Shown one piece after another: positions 28,205-37,017 of a stretch of DNA of 64,000 bases. The stretch's first letter is position 1. Every line of letters begins with the position of its first letter. Under the pieces are notes generated by a model. That model ran no database searches. It had not been told where the DNA came from and was given only the letters and a program-made list of their open reading frames with translations. The DNA lies in assembly GCA_963697915.1 (NCBI GenBank), contig OY969103.1:2480001-2544000 (forward strand), read 5' to 3'. Source of the stretch: VRUE01 sp963697915. GTDB lineage: Bacteria; Actinomycetota; Thermoleophilia; Solirubrobacterales; 70-9. The translations under genes were made by a program, and so were the position numbers.

Positions 28205-28254
28205 TTGACCGATGGTCAGCAAAGGTATCAGTCTTATCGACCAAAGGTCAGCAA
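28205..28254. promoter_or_regulatory. Paired operator sites between DUF2339 and tetR
   Basis: Two similar palindromes, TTGACC-GAT-GGTCAGCAA (28205-28222) and TCGACC-AAA-GGTCAGCAA (28237-28254), lie 32 bases apart, three helical turns. The second overlaps a plausible -35 (TCGACC) with a -10 TATGAT at 28259 after 16 bases, in front of tetR. Likely bound by the TetR product to control both directions. Confidence 0.65.
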
Positions 28255-28272
28255 GCGCTATGATTCGACCCG

Positions 28273-28887
28273 ATGGCGCGCCCCGCTTACCGACGACTGA
28301 AGGCCGACGAGCGGCGCCGGCAACTGCTCGAACGCGGCGCCGAGCTGTTCGCCACGCACTCCTACGACGAGCTCTCGATGCGGGAGATCGCCATGGCGCT
28401 GGGGATCTCCAAGCCGCTGCTCTACCACTACTTCCCGAGCAAGCAGGCGTTCTTCCAGGCGACCTTCGCCCAGGGGGCGGAAGACCTGCGGATGCGGACG
28501 GAACCCGACCCCGACCAGGCGCCGCTCGACCAGCTGCGAGGAAGCCTCGACGCATTTCTCGAGCTGATCGACGAGAACGCGCTCGCATACCGCAAGTTGA
28601 TGCAGAGCGTTGGCAGCATCCCGGAGCTGCGCGAAATAGTCGACGAGGTGCGGACGACGACGGCCGCCCGGATCCTCGACGGCCTCTACCCGGACGGTAC
28701 GCCGCCAAAGGCACGCGTCGCCGTCGGCGGCTGGCTCTGGTTCATGGACGGGGCCTATCTCAACTGGATCGAGCACCGCGACATCTCGCGCGACGAGTTG
28801 CGCGATCTCCTGCTCGGCACGTTGCTCGGTGCGCTGACCGCCGCCGACGCCGTGCCGCTCGAAGCGCTCTCGGGCTCGAATCAATAG
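28273..28887 (+). CDS. TetR-family transcriptional regulator
   Basis: A 204-residue regulator. The N-terminal HTH is clear: LSMREIAMALGISKPLLYHYF, given as part of residues 36-56, followed by SKQAFFQATF. The C-terminal ligand domain is divergent. The location beside paired palindromes, divergent from the DUF2339-DUF3999 operon, suggests that operon and itself as targets. Ligand unknown. Confidence 0.92.
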   Translation: MARPAYRRLKADERRRQLLERGAELFATHSYDELSMREIAMALGISKPLLYHYFPSKQAFFQATFAQGAEDLRMRTEPDPDQAPLDQLRGSLDAFLELIDENALAYRKLMQSVGSIPELREIVDEVRTTTAARILDGLYPDGTPPKARVAVGGWLWFMDGAYLNWIEHRDISRDELRDLLLGTLLGALTAADAVPLEALSGSNQ

Positions 28888-28897
28888 AACCCCGTAG

Positions 28898-29578
28898 ATG
28901 CCCTCGCTTCTCTTGGTTCGGCACGGTCAGGCCTCCTTCGGGGGTGATGACTACGACCTGCTCTCCGATCTCGGTCGCGAGCAGGCCGAGGTCGTTCAGC
29001 GCGAGCTGCGGCGGCGCGAGATCGAGCCGGCGGCGCTCGCCAGCGGCTCGTTGCGGCGCCAGACGGAAACGGCCGCGCCCTGGGTGGCGAACGGCGGCGA
29101 GCTGCGCGGCGACGACCGTTGGAACGAGTACGACGCCGCGGTCGTCCTCGCCGCGGCCGGGGAGGAGGGGGCCTCGCTGGAGCGGCCGGAGGGCTCCGGG
29201 ACCCTCGCCGACAACGGGTCACCCAGCCCCGCCGAGTTCCAGAAGCTGCTCGATGGAGCGCTTGCCGCCTGGGTGGCTGACGGCGAGCCGGTCGAGGGCC
29301 AGCGCTGGCCCGAGTTCCGGGCCCGGGTCGTCGCCGCGGCGGAGGGCATGATCGCCGGCCTGCCGCGCGGTGGGGTCGGCGTCGTCTCCACCTCCGGTGG
29401 CCCGATCGCCGCCCTCTGCGTCGAGTACCTCGGTCTCCCCGACGAGGTCTTCGTCTCCCTCAACCGGATCCTCGTCAACGGCGGCATCACCAAGCTGATC
29501 GCCGGTAGCAGCGGCATCAACGTCGTCAGCTTCAACGAGCAAGCCCACCTCGAACCCGGTCTGGTCACCTACCGCTGA
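28898..29578 (+). CDS. Histidine phosphatase family protein
   Basis: A 226-residue phosphoglycerate-mutase-like phosphatase. LLLVRHGQASFG contains the phospho-histidine RHG; a second catalytic block is GVGVVSTSGGPIAAL, where the usual second His (e.g. SHGG) is Thr-Ser, so activity may be reduced or the family branch differs. Substrate unknown. It starts 11 bases after tetR, so co-transcription is possible. Confidence 0.85.
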   Translation: MPSLLLVRHGQASFGGDDYDLLSDLGREQAEVVQRELRRREIEPAALASGSLRRQTETAAPWVANGGELRGDDRWNEYDAAVVLAAAGEEGASLERPEGSGTLADNGSPSPAEFQKLLDGALAAWVADGEPVEGQRWPEFRARVVAAAEGMIAGLPRGGVGVVSTSGGPIAALCVEYLGLPDEVFVSLNRILVNGGITKLIAGSSGINVVSFNEQAHLEPGLVTYR

Positions 29579-29785
29579 ATTGACTACGAGGCCGATGGAC
29601 AACGAATCGGCGCGCTACCAAGGGACCAGCAGGTCGTTTCGGCTCCTCGACCAGGCAAGCCGAAGTCAGTAGATAGCTTCAAGCTCACGCTAGGAACTCG
29701 GTCAAACTGCTCGTTGCGCCCTGGTCTATGTCGCGTTGAGCAACGAAAAAGCCCTGACCTAACGATTGTGTTTTAGTCTTAGGCC

Positions 29786-32700
29786 GTGGCGGCGGCGGGG
29801 TGGAAGAAGAGGAAAGCGCTCCGAGGGCATGAAGCGCATGTCGGTCGATTCTCGTGGTCTCCCGATGGCCAAAGCCTTGCAACGCCGTCTGTTGATGGTC
29901 GAGTAGTGATCTGGGACGCACGGACGGGCAAACCCAGGGTTGAGCGAGATATCGGTCGACCAGCGGCTGCTGCGGCTTGGTCTCCAGACGGTGGCTCTCT
30001 CGCGGTTGCAGTGGAAGACAACGCGGCCTTCGAGCACGAATTTGTCGATGCCGAGTTCGAGACGACGGAGAGTCGTGGGGGAGAGGACGAGCTCCTCCGA
30101 ACGTTCGAGCGATCGGTGGCTCTACCCGGTGAAGGTGGAGATCTGGGACATGCTGGCCCCATGCATCTGCGCATTCTGGATACCGACAGTGGGCTCCAAG
30201 TTGCGTCGTTGGGCTCATCTGCGGTTCAAGTCGGACTTGAGGATGTGCGCTGGCTCGAGAATGGCGATGAGGTGGTCACCGCCGCCTCTGGTGGCCTAGC
30301 CATTTGGCATGCCCGCGATGGCAATTTTCTCGGTTGGCTTGTTGGTAGTCGAGGGGAATACCACAGAGCGGTACTTGCACTTCGAGGAAATGTGGTCATT
30401 GGATCCAGCGCCGAAGGAGATTCCTTGACTGCTTGGGACGCTGGATCGCGAGAAGTCGTCCGAGAATGGCAGTCAGTCGGCCGCGTGATCAGTGCGGCCT
30501 GTGCGCCTCACTCCGATTCGTTCGCCCTCGGCACCGACATGGGATTGGTGGAAATCTTCAACGGCCTAGACGGTCGAGAACGTCATGCCCTTGAGGGCCA
30601 CGCTGGGCCTGTCACCGGAGTATCTTTCTCTGCTGATGGGCTGCTGCTCGCCACCGCAGCGAGGGATGGAATTCGAATCTGGAGCGCCGACGACTGGACG
30701 TTGTTGAGTGAAGGTGGCGAAACGAGCCTGTCACGAGATTTCGGTGAGGTCGCCTTCTCCCCAATTGATCCATCTCTCCTGGCCGCAAGAGCTAAACGCG
30801 AGACCGATATTTCGCTGTGGGAATTGGATCACTCAATGCTTGCGGCGCGCCAGGATCGTTCGGGAACCGTGCACTACACCAACGCAAAAGTGGTCCTGGT
30901 GGGGGATACGGGTGTGGGAAAGTCTGGCCTAGGACTCGTACTTGCCGGTAGGAAGTTTGAGGCGACTGACTCAACGCATCAGAGAAACATCTGGAATCTA
31001 GGTGCCACGGATACCGCTGGCAAACAGCCGGAGCGTCGGGAGGTGTTCCTATGGGACTTGGCGGGGCAGCCGGGCTATAGGCTGCTTCATCAGCTCCACC
31101 TTTCGGATGTAAGCGTTGCGCTCGTGGTGTTTGATGCCCGCAACGAGCTCGATCCGCTAGCGGGGGTACGCTACTGGTGTCGCGCGTTAGAGCAGGCGTC
31201 CCGCCTGTCTCGATCGTTAGGTGCGGTCCCGCGCATTCTGGTCGCTGCGCGGATGGACCGGGGAGGAGCGAAAGTAGGCGATGAGGAGCTTGCCGCTATC
31301 AGGCGAAAGTTTGGCCTCCAGCACTTCATAGGGACCAGCGCGAAGGAGGGCTCCGGCATCGAGACCCTTCGTCAGGCGATTGCAGACACGATCGACTGGA
31401 AATCTCTGCCCAAGGTAAGTTCCACTGGGCTCTTCGACTCGATCAGACGCTTTCTTGCAGCAAAGCGCAGTGGGAATGTCGTCTTAACGAGTGAATCGGA
31501 GTTAAGAGACGCGTTTCTTGCTACCGGCGCGGCACCCGAGAAGGACGTTCTCGAGGAGTTTCGAGTTTGCCTTGAACGCGTCGAGGCGCGAGGACTTCTT
31601 CGTCGTCTCACCTTTGGAGAGCTCATTCTTCTACAGCCGGAGGTCCTAGACGCCTATGCGGCCGCGGTAATCAACGCGGCTGCGAATCAGCCGGATGGAC
31701 TCGGGGCTATTCCCGAAGCCGATGTTCGCGAGGGCAAGTTCGACATCCCAACGGATAGTCGTCTTCAAAGTGCGGACATCGAGAAGCTCCTATTAATTGC
31801 AACTATCGAGGACCTCCTGCAACACGAGGTCGCGCTGAGGGAGGATTCCGGCGAGGGTACCTACCTTGTATTTCCGACTCAAAGTTCTCGGACTCTTGTG
31901 CCAAGTGAGCGCCTTAGCGTCTGGTGTTGGTTTGAATTCGAGGGTCCAATAGCTCATGTCTGGGCAACTCTAGTGGTACGACTGTCTCATAGTGGCGTTT
32001 TTGCTCGCGACGAAGTCGGGCTGGACGTTGCTATTTTCCGCGGCCTTGCGCAACCCGTTGGGATCAGGCTCGAACAGCTTGACGAGGGCCTCGCAAAGCT
32101 AGAATTGATGAGTGAAGGGGGTGGCTCGGCCGCCGATGTACAGCTTCTCCTAGAGGGGTTTGTGAGTTCACATATACGGCGGCGGGCCATTGAGGGCTCA
32201 GTGCGCGTCATGTACGTCGTAACGTGCGTGGAGTGTCAATTCGTTATGCCGGATGAACTGCTTGAGGCCCTTGAGGGAGAGAGGTCGCTGCGTTGTCCGA
32301 AATGTGGAAGCGCTGTAGCTCTCGCTGAGCGGCAGAGCGCTGGCGATAGGGAGAAGGCAGAATTCGGAATCGCAGATCTGCAGCGTTCCGCGGATCGGGA
32401 GCGGTCTCGTGTTGCGGCGCGGACGTCGGTTCAAGGGAAGGAGCAGATTCACGAGTTTGATGCATTCCTTGCCCACAACAGCCGTGATAAGGAAGTCGTA
32501 TCCGTTTTGGCGGAGCAACTTCGAGATGAGGGTCTCAATCCTTGGCTTGATAGCGAGCAGATTCCCCCCGGTCGATGGTTCCAAGAGATTCTTCAGGACG
32601 CTATCGGCCGAGTGGCATCTGCCGTCATATTGATCGGTCGGCACGGCCTAGGTCGCTGGGAGGCGCTGGAGTTAAGGAGCTTCGTCTCTCAATGCATCGA

Positions 32701-32887
32701 GCGAGATATTCCCGTTATCCCAGTGCTGTTGCCAGGTGGAGAGATCCCACAGGACGCTCTCTTCCTGCGCGAGCTACAGGTCGTTAAGTTCCGAAAAAGC
32801 CTTAATGAGATAGATCCGTTTGCGAATCTCGTTTGGGGCATAACGCAGGATCGCGACGAGAGAGCTCGTTTGATGGATCGTCCTTGA
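29786..32887 (+). CDS. WD40-Ras-like GTPase-zinc ribbon-TIR multidomain protein
   Basis: A 1033-residue lone gene. Residues 10-350: WD40-like beta-propeller blades (WSPDGQSLATPSVDGRVVIW; VSFSADGLLLATAARDGIRI). 366-540: Ras/Roc-like GTPase with P-loop GDTGVGKS (373-380), switch DLAGQPG (424-430), G4 RMD (489-491) and G5 TSAKEG (517-522). 545-800: winged-helix/COR-like region (GLLRRLTFGELILLQPEVL). 814-840: zinc ribbon with C814, C817, C837, C840. 888-1010: TIR domain (FDAFLAHNSRDK; W958-x3-E962 as the likely NADase glutamate). Start GTG. GC and codon use are lower than in neighbours, suggesting transfer. By architecture it is a STAND/Roco-like sensor with a probable NAD-depleting effector, perhaps antiphage; the trigger is unknown. 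Confidence 0.85.
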   Translation: MAAAGWKKRKALRGHEAHVGRFSWSPDGQSLATPSVDGRVVIWDARTGKPRVERDIGRPAAAAAWSPDGGSLAVAVEDNAAFEHEFVDAEFETTESRGGEDELLRTFERSVALPGEGGDLGHAGPMHLRILDTDSGLQVASLGSSAVQVGLEDVRWLENGDEVVTAASGGLAIWHARDGNFLGWLVGSRGEYHRAVLALRGNVVIGSSAEGDSLTAWDAGSREVVREWQSVGRVISAACAPHSDSFALGTDMGLVEIFNGLDGRERHALEGHAGPVTGVSFSADGLLLATAARDGIRIWSADDWTLLSEGGETSLSRDFGEVAFSPIDPSLLAARAKRETDISLWELDHSMLAARQDRSGTVHYTNAKVVLVGDTGVGKSGLGLVLAGRKFEATDSTHQRNIWNLGATDTAGKQPERREVFLWDLAGQPGYRLLHQLHLSDVSVALVVFDARNELDPLAGVRYWCRALEQASRLSRSLGAVPRILVAARMDRGGAKVGDEELAAIRRKFGLQHFIGTSAKEGSGIETLRQAIADTIDWKSLPKVSSTGLFDSIRRFLAAKRSGNVVLTSESELRDAFLATGAAPEKDVLEEFRVCLERVEARGLLRRLTFGELILLQPEVLDAYAAAVINAAANQPDGLGAIPEADVREGKFDIPTDSRLQSADIEKLLLIATIEDLLQHEVALREDSGEGTYLVFPTQSSRTLVPSERLSVWCWFEFEGPIAHVWATLVVRLSHSGVFARDEVGLDVAIFRGLAQPVGIRLEQLDEGLAKLELMSEGGGSAADVQLLLEGFVSSHIRRRAIEGSVRVMYVVTCVECQFVMPDELLEALEGERSLRCPKCGSAVALAERQSAGDREKAEFGIADLQRSADRERSRVAARTSVQGKEQIHEFDAFLAHNSRDKEVVSVLAEQLRDEGLNPWLDSEQIPPGRWFQEILQDAIGRVASAVILIGRHGLGRWEALELRSFVSQCIERDIPVIPVLLPGGEIPQDALFLRELQVVKFRKSLNEIDPFANLVWGITQDRDERARLMDRP

Positions 32888-32964
32888 GGTCGGGTCTTGC
32901 CGACAGTCCCGCGGAGCGGGGATTGTGGACTCGTTCCCTGCGATCTTCCGGAGATTGCGGAGTG

Positions 32965-32982
32965 ATGACCCTCTGCGGTCAT
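32965..32982. promoter_or_regulatory. Palindromic operator upstream of the SDR operon
   Basis: ATGACC-N6-GGTCAT, about 80 bases before the chosen SDR start. Its layout resembles the TetR/ArsR sites elsewhere in the window. It argues against the ATG at 32981 as the gene start, since that codon would lie in the site. Confidence 0.45.
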
Positions 32983-33061
32983 GAGCATCTTGCCTTGGGT
33001 CCTGCTGCTAGGGATGAACGGCCGTATGATCCGGCGCGGCGACCGGGAGAGGGAGAAGGTT

Positions 33062-33829
33062 TTGGGGAATCCATTCGACTTGTCGGGACACGTGGCGCTG
33101 GTTACCGGTGGCAACAGCGGTATCGGGCTGGGGATGGCCGAGGGGCTGGCCGCGGCTGGCGCCGACGTCTGCATCTGGGGGCGGACGGTGGAGCGCAACG
33201 AGGCGGCCCGGGGGCAGCTGGCCAAGCACGGGGGAAAGGTGCTCGCGGTGCGCTGTGACGTCGCCTCGGGCGAGGAGATCGAGGCGGCTTTCGTCGAGAC
33301 GCTGGGGGAGCTCGGCCGGATCGACTCCTGCTTCGCCTGCGCCGGGGTCGCCCCGGCGGGGCAGCGCTTCCTCGAGATGACGCCTGAGGAGTTCCACCGG
33401 GTCCTCGCGGTCAACCTGAGCGGCGCCTTCCTCACCCTGCAGGGCGCCGCGCGCGACATGGTCGAGCGCGGGGAAGGGGGCAGCCTGGTCGGAGTGGCCA
33501 GCCTCGCCGCCCTCTCCGGGCAGCCGCGGGGGCAGAACTACGCCGCCTCGAAGGGCGGCTTGATCTCGCTGATCAACTCCTGCGCGGTCGAGCTCGCCAA
33601 GCACGACATCCGGGCCAACGCGATCCTGCCGGGCTGGGTCGAATCGGCGATGACCGAGCTGGCGCTCTCCGCCCAGCCGTTCATCGAGCGGGTGCTGCCG
33701 CGGATCCCGGCCCGCCGCTGGGGCAAGCCGTCCGATTTCGCCGGGGTCGCCGTCTACCTCGCCAGCGCGGCGAGCGAGTACCACACCGGCGATACCTTCC
33801 TGATCGATGGCGGCTACCGCGCCTTCTGA
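33062..33829 (+). CDS. Short-chain dehydrogenase/reductase
   Basis: An SDR of 255 residues from the chosen start. Motifs: VTGGNSGIGLGMAEGL, CAGVAP, catalytic Ser in GVASLAAL, YAASKGG, and C-terminal FLIDGGYRAF. Start TTG 33062 is chosen because GGGAGAAGG lies 3-11 bases upstream and gives the usual GNPFDLSGHVALVTGG opening; in-frame ATGs at 33014 and 32981 are alternatives. First gene of an operon with a phosphotransferase, DUF6285 and acyl-CoA dehydrogenase, suggesting a fatty/acyl substrate. Confidence 0.85.
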   Translation: MGNPFDLSGHVALVTGGNSGIGLGMAEGLAAAGADVCIWGRTVERNEAARGQLAKHGGKVLAVRCDVASGEEIEAAFVETLGELGRIDSCFACAGVAPAGQRFLEMTPEEFHRVLAVNLSGAFLTLQGAARDMVERGEGGSLVGVASLAALSGQPRGQNYAASKGGLISLINSCAVELAKHDIRANAILPGWVESAMTELALSAQPFIERVLPRIPARRWGKPSDFAGVAVYLASAASEYHTGDTFLIDGGYRAF

Positions 33830-34811
33830 GGACGAGCTCGCCGCGCAGCTGGCCACCGTCGTCGCGGATGCACTCGGCGAGGAGCAGGTCGGCGTGCTCA
33901 ACCTGCGCCGCCTCACCGGTGGCGCCAGCCGCGAGACCTGGGCCTTCGACGCCGCCCTCGCCGGCGGGGGCGAGCGCCCGCTGATCCTGCGCCGCGACCC
34001 GCCGTCACAGATGCGGGCCGGCGCCGAGATGAACCGCGAGGCGACCGCGATCAAGGCCGCCGCCCGGGCCGGCGTGCCGGTGCCGAACGTCGTCGCCCAC
34101 GGCACCGACCCGGCGGCGGTCGGCGCCCCGTTCATCGTCATGGACCGGGTCGAGGGCGAGACCGTCCCGCGCCGCATCCTGCGCGACGAGGCCTACGCCG
34201 AGGCTCGGCCACGGCTTGCCGAGCGCTGCGGCGAGATCCTCGCCCAGATCCACTCGATCCCGGCTGCCGAGGTCGAGGGGTTGGAGACAACGGACCCCCT
34301 GCCGCACCTGCGCAGCGCCCTCGACTTCTTCGACGAGAGCAGCCCGGCCTTCGAGCTGGCGATGCGCTGGCTGGAGCAGAACCGGCCGACGACGGCGCCG
34401 ACCACCGTCGTCCACGGCGACTTCCGCAACGGCAACCTGATGGTCACCCCCGACGGGATCAGCGCCGTGCTCGATTGGGAGCTGGTCCGGCTCGGCGACC
34501 CGATGGAAGACCTCGGCTACCTCTGCGCCCGCTGCTGGCGCTTCGGCGTCGTCGAGCGCCCCGTCGGCGGCTTCGGCGAGTACGCCGACCTCTTCCGCGG
34601 CTACGAAGGCGTCACCGGCCAGCCGGTCGACCGCGAGCTGGTCCGCTTCTGGGAGGTCTTCAGCAGCCTCTGGTGGGGGGTCGGCTGCATGGTCCAGGCC
34701 TCGCGCCACCTCTCCGGCGACGTGCGCTCGATCGAGCTGGCGGCGATCGGTCGCCGCGTGCGCGAGCAGGAGTACGACGTCCTCCTCTACATCGACGGCG
34801 GGCGGGGCTGA
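33807..34811 (+). CDS. APH-family phosphotransferase (FadE36-like group)
   Basis: A 334-residue kinase-fold protein. Blocks: LTGGASRETWAFD, ERPLILRRDPPS, then VVHGDFRNGNLMVTPDG (catalytic HGDxxxxN) and AVLDWELVRLGDPMEDLG (DxE/D). The family includes mycobacterial proteins historically called FadE36 that co-occur with acyl-CoA dehydrogenases. It may phosphorylate an acyl or hydroxyacyl intermediate. It overlaps the SDR by 23 bases and touches the DUF6285 gene (TGATG). Confidence 0.88.
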   Translation: MAATAPSEDELAAQLATVVADALGEEQVGVLNLRRLTGGASRETWAFDAALAGGGERPLILRRDPPSQMRAGAEMNREATAIKAAARAGVPVPNVVAHGTDPAAVGAPFIVMDRVEGETVPRRILRDEAYAEARPRLAERCGEILAQIHSIPAAEVEGLETTDPLPHLRSALDFFDESSPAFELAMRWLEQNRPTTAPTTVVHGDFRNGNLMVTPDGISAVLDWELVRLGDPMEDLGYLCARCWRFGVVERPVGGFGEYADLFRGYEGVTGQPVDRELVRFWEVFSSLWWGVGCMVQASRHLSGDVRSIELAAIGRRVREQEYDVLLYIDGGRG

Positions 34812-35167
34812 TGCCGCGCGGCGTGCCCAGCACGGCGGACCTGGCCGAGGCGCTGCACGGCTTCCTCGAGCAGGACGTGATGCCCGGCACCGAGGGGCGG
34901 CTCAGCTTCCTGGCCCGCGTCGCCACCAACGTCGCCGCCACGGTCGAGCGCGAGATCGCCCTCGGCCCCGAGCAGGAGCGGCGGCACGCCGAGCGGCTCG
35001 CGGCGCTCGGCTTCGCCGACGACGACGAGCTGGCGCGGGCGATCCGCGCCGGCGAGCTAGACGACCGCCTCGACGAGGTGATCGAGGTCACCAGGCAGAA
35101 CGTGATCGAGAAGCTCAGCCTCTGGAACCCGCGCTACCTCGAACCCCAAGACAAGGAAGGCAGGTAA
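34811..35167 (+). CDS. DUF6285 family protein
   Basis: A 118-residue, helical, acidic protein found characteristically between an APH-like phosphotransferase and an acyl-CoA dehydrogenase. Conserved-looking parts: LHGFLEQDVMPGTEGRLSFLARVATN (start of region), ending EKLSLWNPRYL. Function unknown; probably a subunit or accessory of the phosphotransferase. ATG overlaps the previous stop. Confidence 0.82.
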   Translation: MPRGVPSTADLAEALHGFLEQDVMPGTEGRLSFLARVATNVAATVEREIALGPEQERRHAERLAALGFADDDELARAIRAGELDDRLDEVIEVTRQNVIEKLSLWNPRYLEPQDKEGR

Positions 35168-35175
35168 GGAAGACC

Positions 35176-36420
35176 GTGGACTATTCGCTGCCCCAGGACC
35201 TGACCGACTTCATCGCCGAGGTCGACGACTTCATCGAGCGCGAGATCAAGCCGCTGGAAGCGGAGAACATGCAGTTCTTCGACCACCGCCGCGAGTGGAA
35301 GCGCACCGACTGGGAGAACGACGGCGTCCACACGCGGGAGTGGATCGAGCTGCTGGTCGAGATGCGCCGCCGCGCCGACGCCGCCGGCGTCTTCCGCTAC
35401 GCGCTGCCGGAGCGGATGGGCGGCCGCGGCGGGACCAACCTCGGCATGGCGGTGATCCGCGACCACCTCGCCGCCAAGGGCCTCGGACTCCACAACGATC
35501 TGCAGATGGAGTCCTCGGTGGTCGGCAACCTGATCTTCCCGCTGATCCTCGAGCAGTTCGGCAGCGAGGAGCAGAAGGACGCCTTCCTCGCCAGCGCGAT
35601 CGAAGGCAAGGCCGAGTTCGCCTTCGGCCTGACCGAGCCCGACCACGGCAGCGACGCGACCTGGCTGGAGACGACCGCGGTCCGCGAGGGCGGCGACTGG
35701 GTGATCAACGGCGCCAAGCGCTTCATGAGCGGTGCCAGCTTTGCCAGCCACACGATCCTCTTCGCTCGCACCTCCGGCGAGGACGGTCAGGGCAGAGGGG
35801 TCACCGCCTTCATCGTGCCGATGGACAGCCCCGGAATCGAGGTCCCCTACATGCACTGGACCTTCAACATGCCGACCGACCACGCCGAGGTCACGCTGAA
35901 GGACGTGCGGGTGCCCGACGGGGCGATCCTCGGCGAGGAGGGACTGGGGTTCGCCACGGCGCTCTTCTTCGTCCACGAGAACCGCATCCGTCAGGCGGCC
36001 TCGGGTGTCGGCGCCGCCGACTACTGCGTGACCGAGTCGGTCGCCTACGCGCGCGAGCGGAAGACGTTCGGCAAGCCGCTCGCCGAGCGCCAGGCGATCC
36101 AGTGGCCGCTGGTCGAGCTGGCCACCGACGTCGAGCTGCTGCGTGGCCTGGTGCGCAAGACGGCGCACGAGATGGACGCCGGCAAGGACCGGATCCACGG
36201 CCTCAGCGACAAGGTCTCGATGTGCAACTACCGGGCCAACCGGCTGGTCTGCGACGCGGCGGACCGCGCGATGCAGATCCACGGCGGCGTCGGCTACACC
36301 CGCCACAAGCAGTTCGAGCACATCTACCGCCATCACCGCCGCTACCGGATCACCGAGGGCTCGGAAGAGATCCAGATCCGCAACGTCGCCGGCCACCTGT
36401 TCGGCTTCCTCTCGCGATAG
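35176..36420 (+). CDS. Acyl-CoA dehydrogenase family protein
   Basis: A 414-residue flavoprotein. ACAD signatures: AFGLTEPDHGSDATWLE, WVINGAKRFMSGASFAS, a central RKTFGKPLAERQAIQ and C-terminal MQIHGGVGYTRHKQFEHIYR. It oxidises an acyl-CoA at C-alpha/beta, the substrate not evident. Start GTG 35176, eight bases after DUF6285, in the SDR-APH-DUF6285-ACAD operon, likely a lipid or branched acyl catabolic set. Confidence 0.93.
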   Translation: MDYSLPQDLTDFIAEVDDFIEREIKPLEAENMQFFDHRREWKRTDWENDGVHTREWIELLVEMRRRADAAGVFRYALPERMGGRGGTNLGMAVIRDHLAAKGLGLHNDLQMESSVVGNLIFPLILEQFGSEEQKDAFLASAIEGKAEFAFGLTEPDHGSDATWLETTAVREGGDWVINGAKRFMSGASFASHTILFARTSGEDGQGRGVTAFIVPMDSPGIEVPYMHWTFNMPTDHAEVTLKDVRVPDGAILGEEGLGFATALFFVHENRIRQAASGVGAADYCVTESVAYARERKTFGKPLAERQAIQWPLVELATDVELLRGLVRKTAHEMDAGKDRIHGLSDKVSMCNYRANRLVCDAADRAMQIHGGVGYTRHKQFEHIYRHHRRYRITEGSEEIQIRNVAGHLFGFLSR

Positions 36421-36509
36421 CTCCCGCTGCCCGTCGGGCCTTGCCGCCTCGATGGGCTAGGGTCGTCGAGCGCAGTTTCGCTGCGCGCAAACAATTGAGA
36501 GGCGGTCCC

Positions 36510-36992
36510 TTGGATCCTGTCGGATATGAGCTGTGTACTCCTGAAGGAGGCAAGGGCGGTGGCGTTCGCGCCACCCGGGACTTCCAGGTTGGCGAGACGG
36601 TGATGGTCGGGGTGCTCGAGGGCGAGGTCGCCCGCAACGACTCCCACGCCACCCAGGTCAGTCGTACGAAATGGGCCAGGCACGGTGGCCTCGGGCCCAA
36701 GGTCAACCACTCGTGCAGCCCGAACTGCGGCGTTGAGCTGAACGACACGGGCGCCTGCGACTTCATCGCCCGCAAGTCGATCTCCGATGGCGAGGAGATC
36801 ACCTTCGACTACGCGATGCGCAACTACTCGATTGAGCACTTCCCGGGCGGCTGCCTTTGCGGCGTCGACATCTGTCGCGGCTCGGTGACCGGCTGGAAGG
36901 ATCTCCCGGCTGAGCGCAAGGCCGCCTACGAGGGCCTGGTCGCCCCCTACCTGCTCGAGATCGATCGCGAGTTGGCCGGCGCCGCCGCCTGA
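36510..36992 (+). CDS. SET-domain protein
   Basis: A 160-residue small SET-fold methyltransferase-like protein. Motifs: FQVGETVMVGVLEGEV, NHSCSPNCGVEL (NHS) and EEITFDYAM (ELTFDY equivalent); a cysteine cluster CLCGVDICRGSVTGW acts like a post-SET zinc knuckle. Start TTG 36510 has AGAGGCGG seven bases upstream; no ATG exists in the frame. Bacterial SET proteins modify unknown proteins or are eukaryote-acquired. The target is unknown. Confidence 0.82.
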   Translation: MDPVGYELCTPEGGKGGGVRATRDFQVGETVMVGVLEGEVARNDSHATQVSRTKWARHGGLGPKVNHSCSPNCGVELNDTGACDFIARKSISDGEEITFDYAMRNYSIEHFPGGCLCGVDICRGSVTGWKDLPAERKAAYEGLVAPYLLEIDRELAGAAA

Positions 36993-37017
36993 GGGAGCGT
37001 CCCACTACCGTTTGGGC

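Noticed and set aside
36467..36490. Short hairpin GCGCAG-N5-CTGCGC before the SET gene as a terminator
   Set aside because: Stem of only 6 bp and no T-run; too weak to list.
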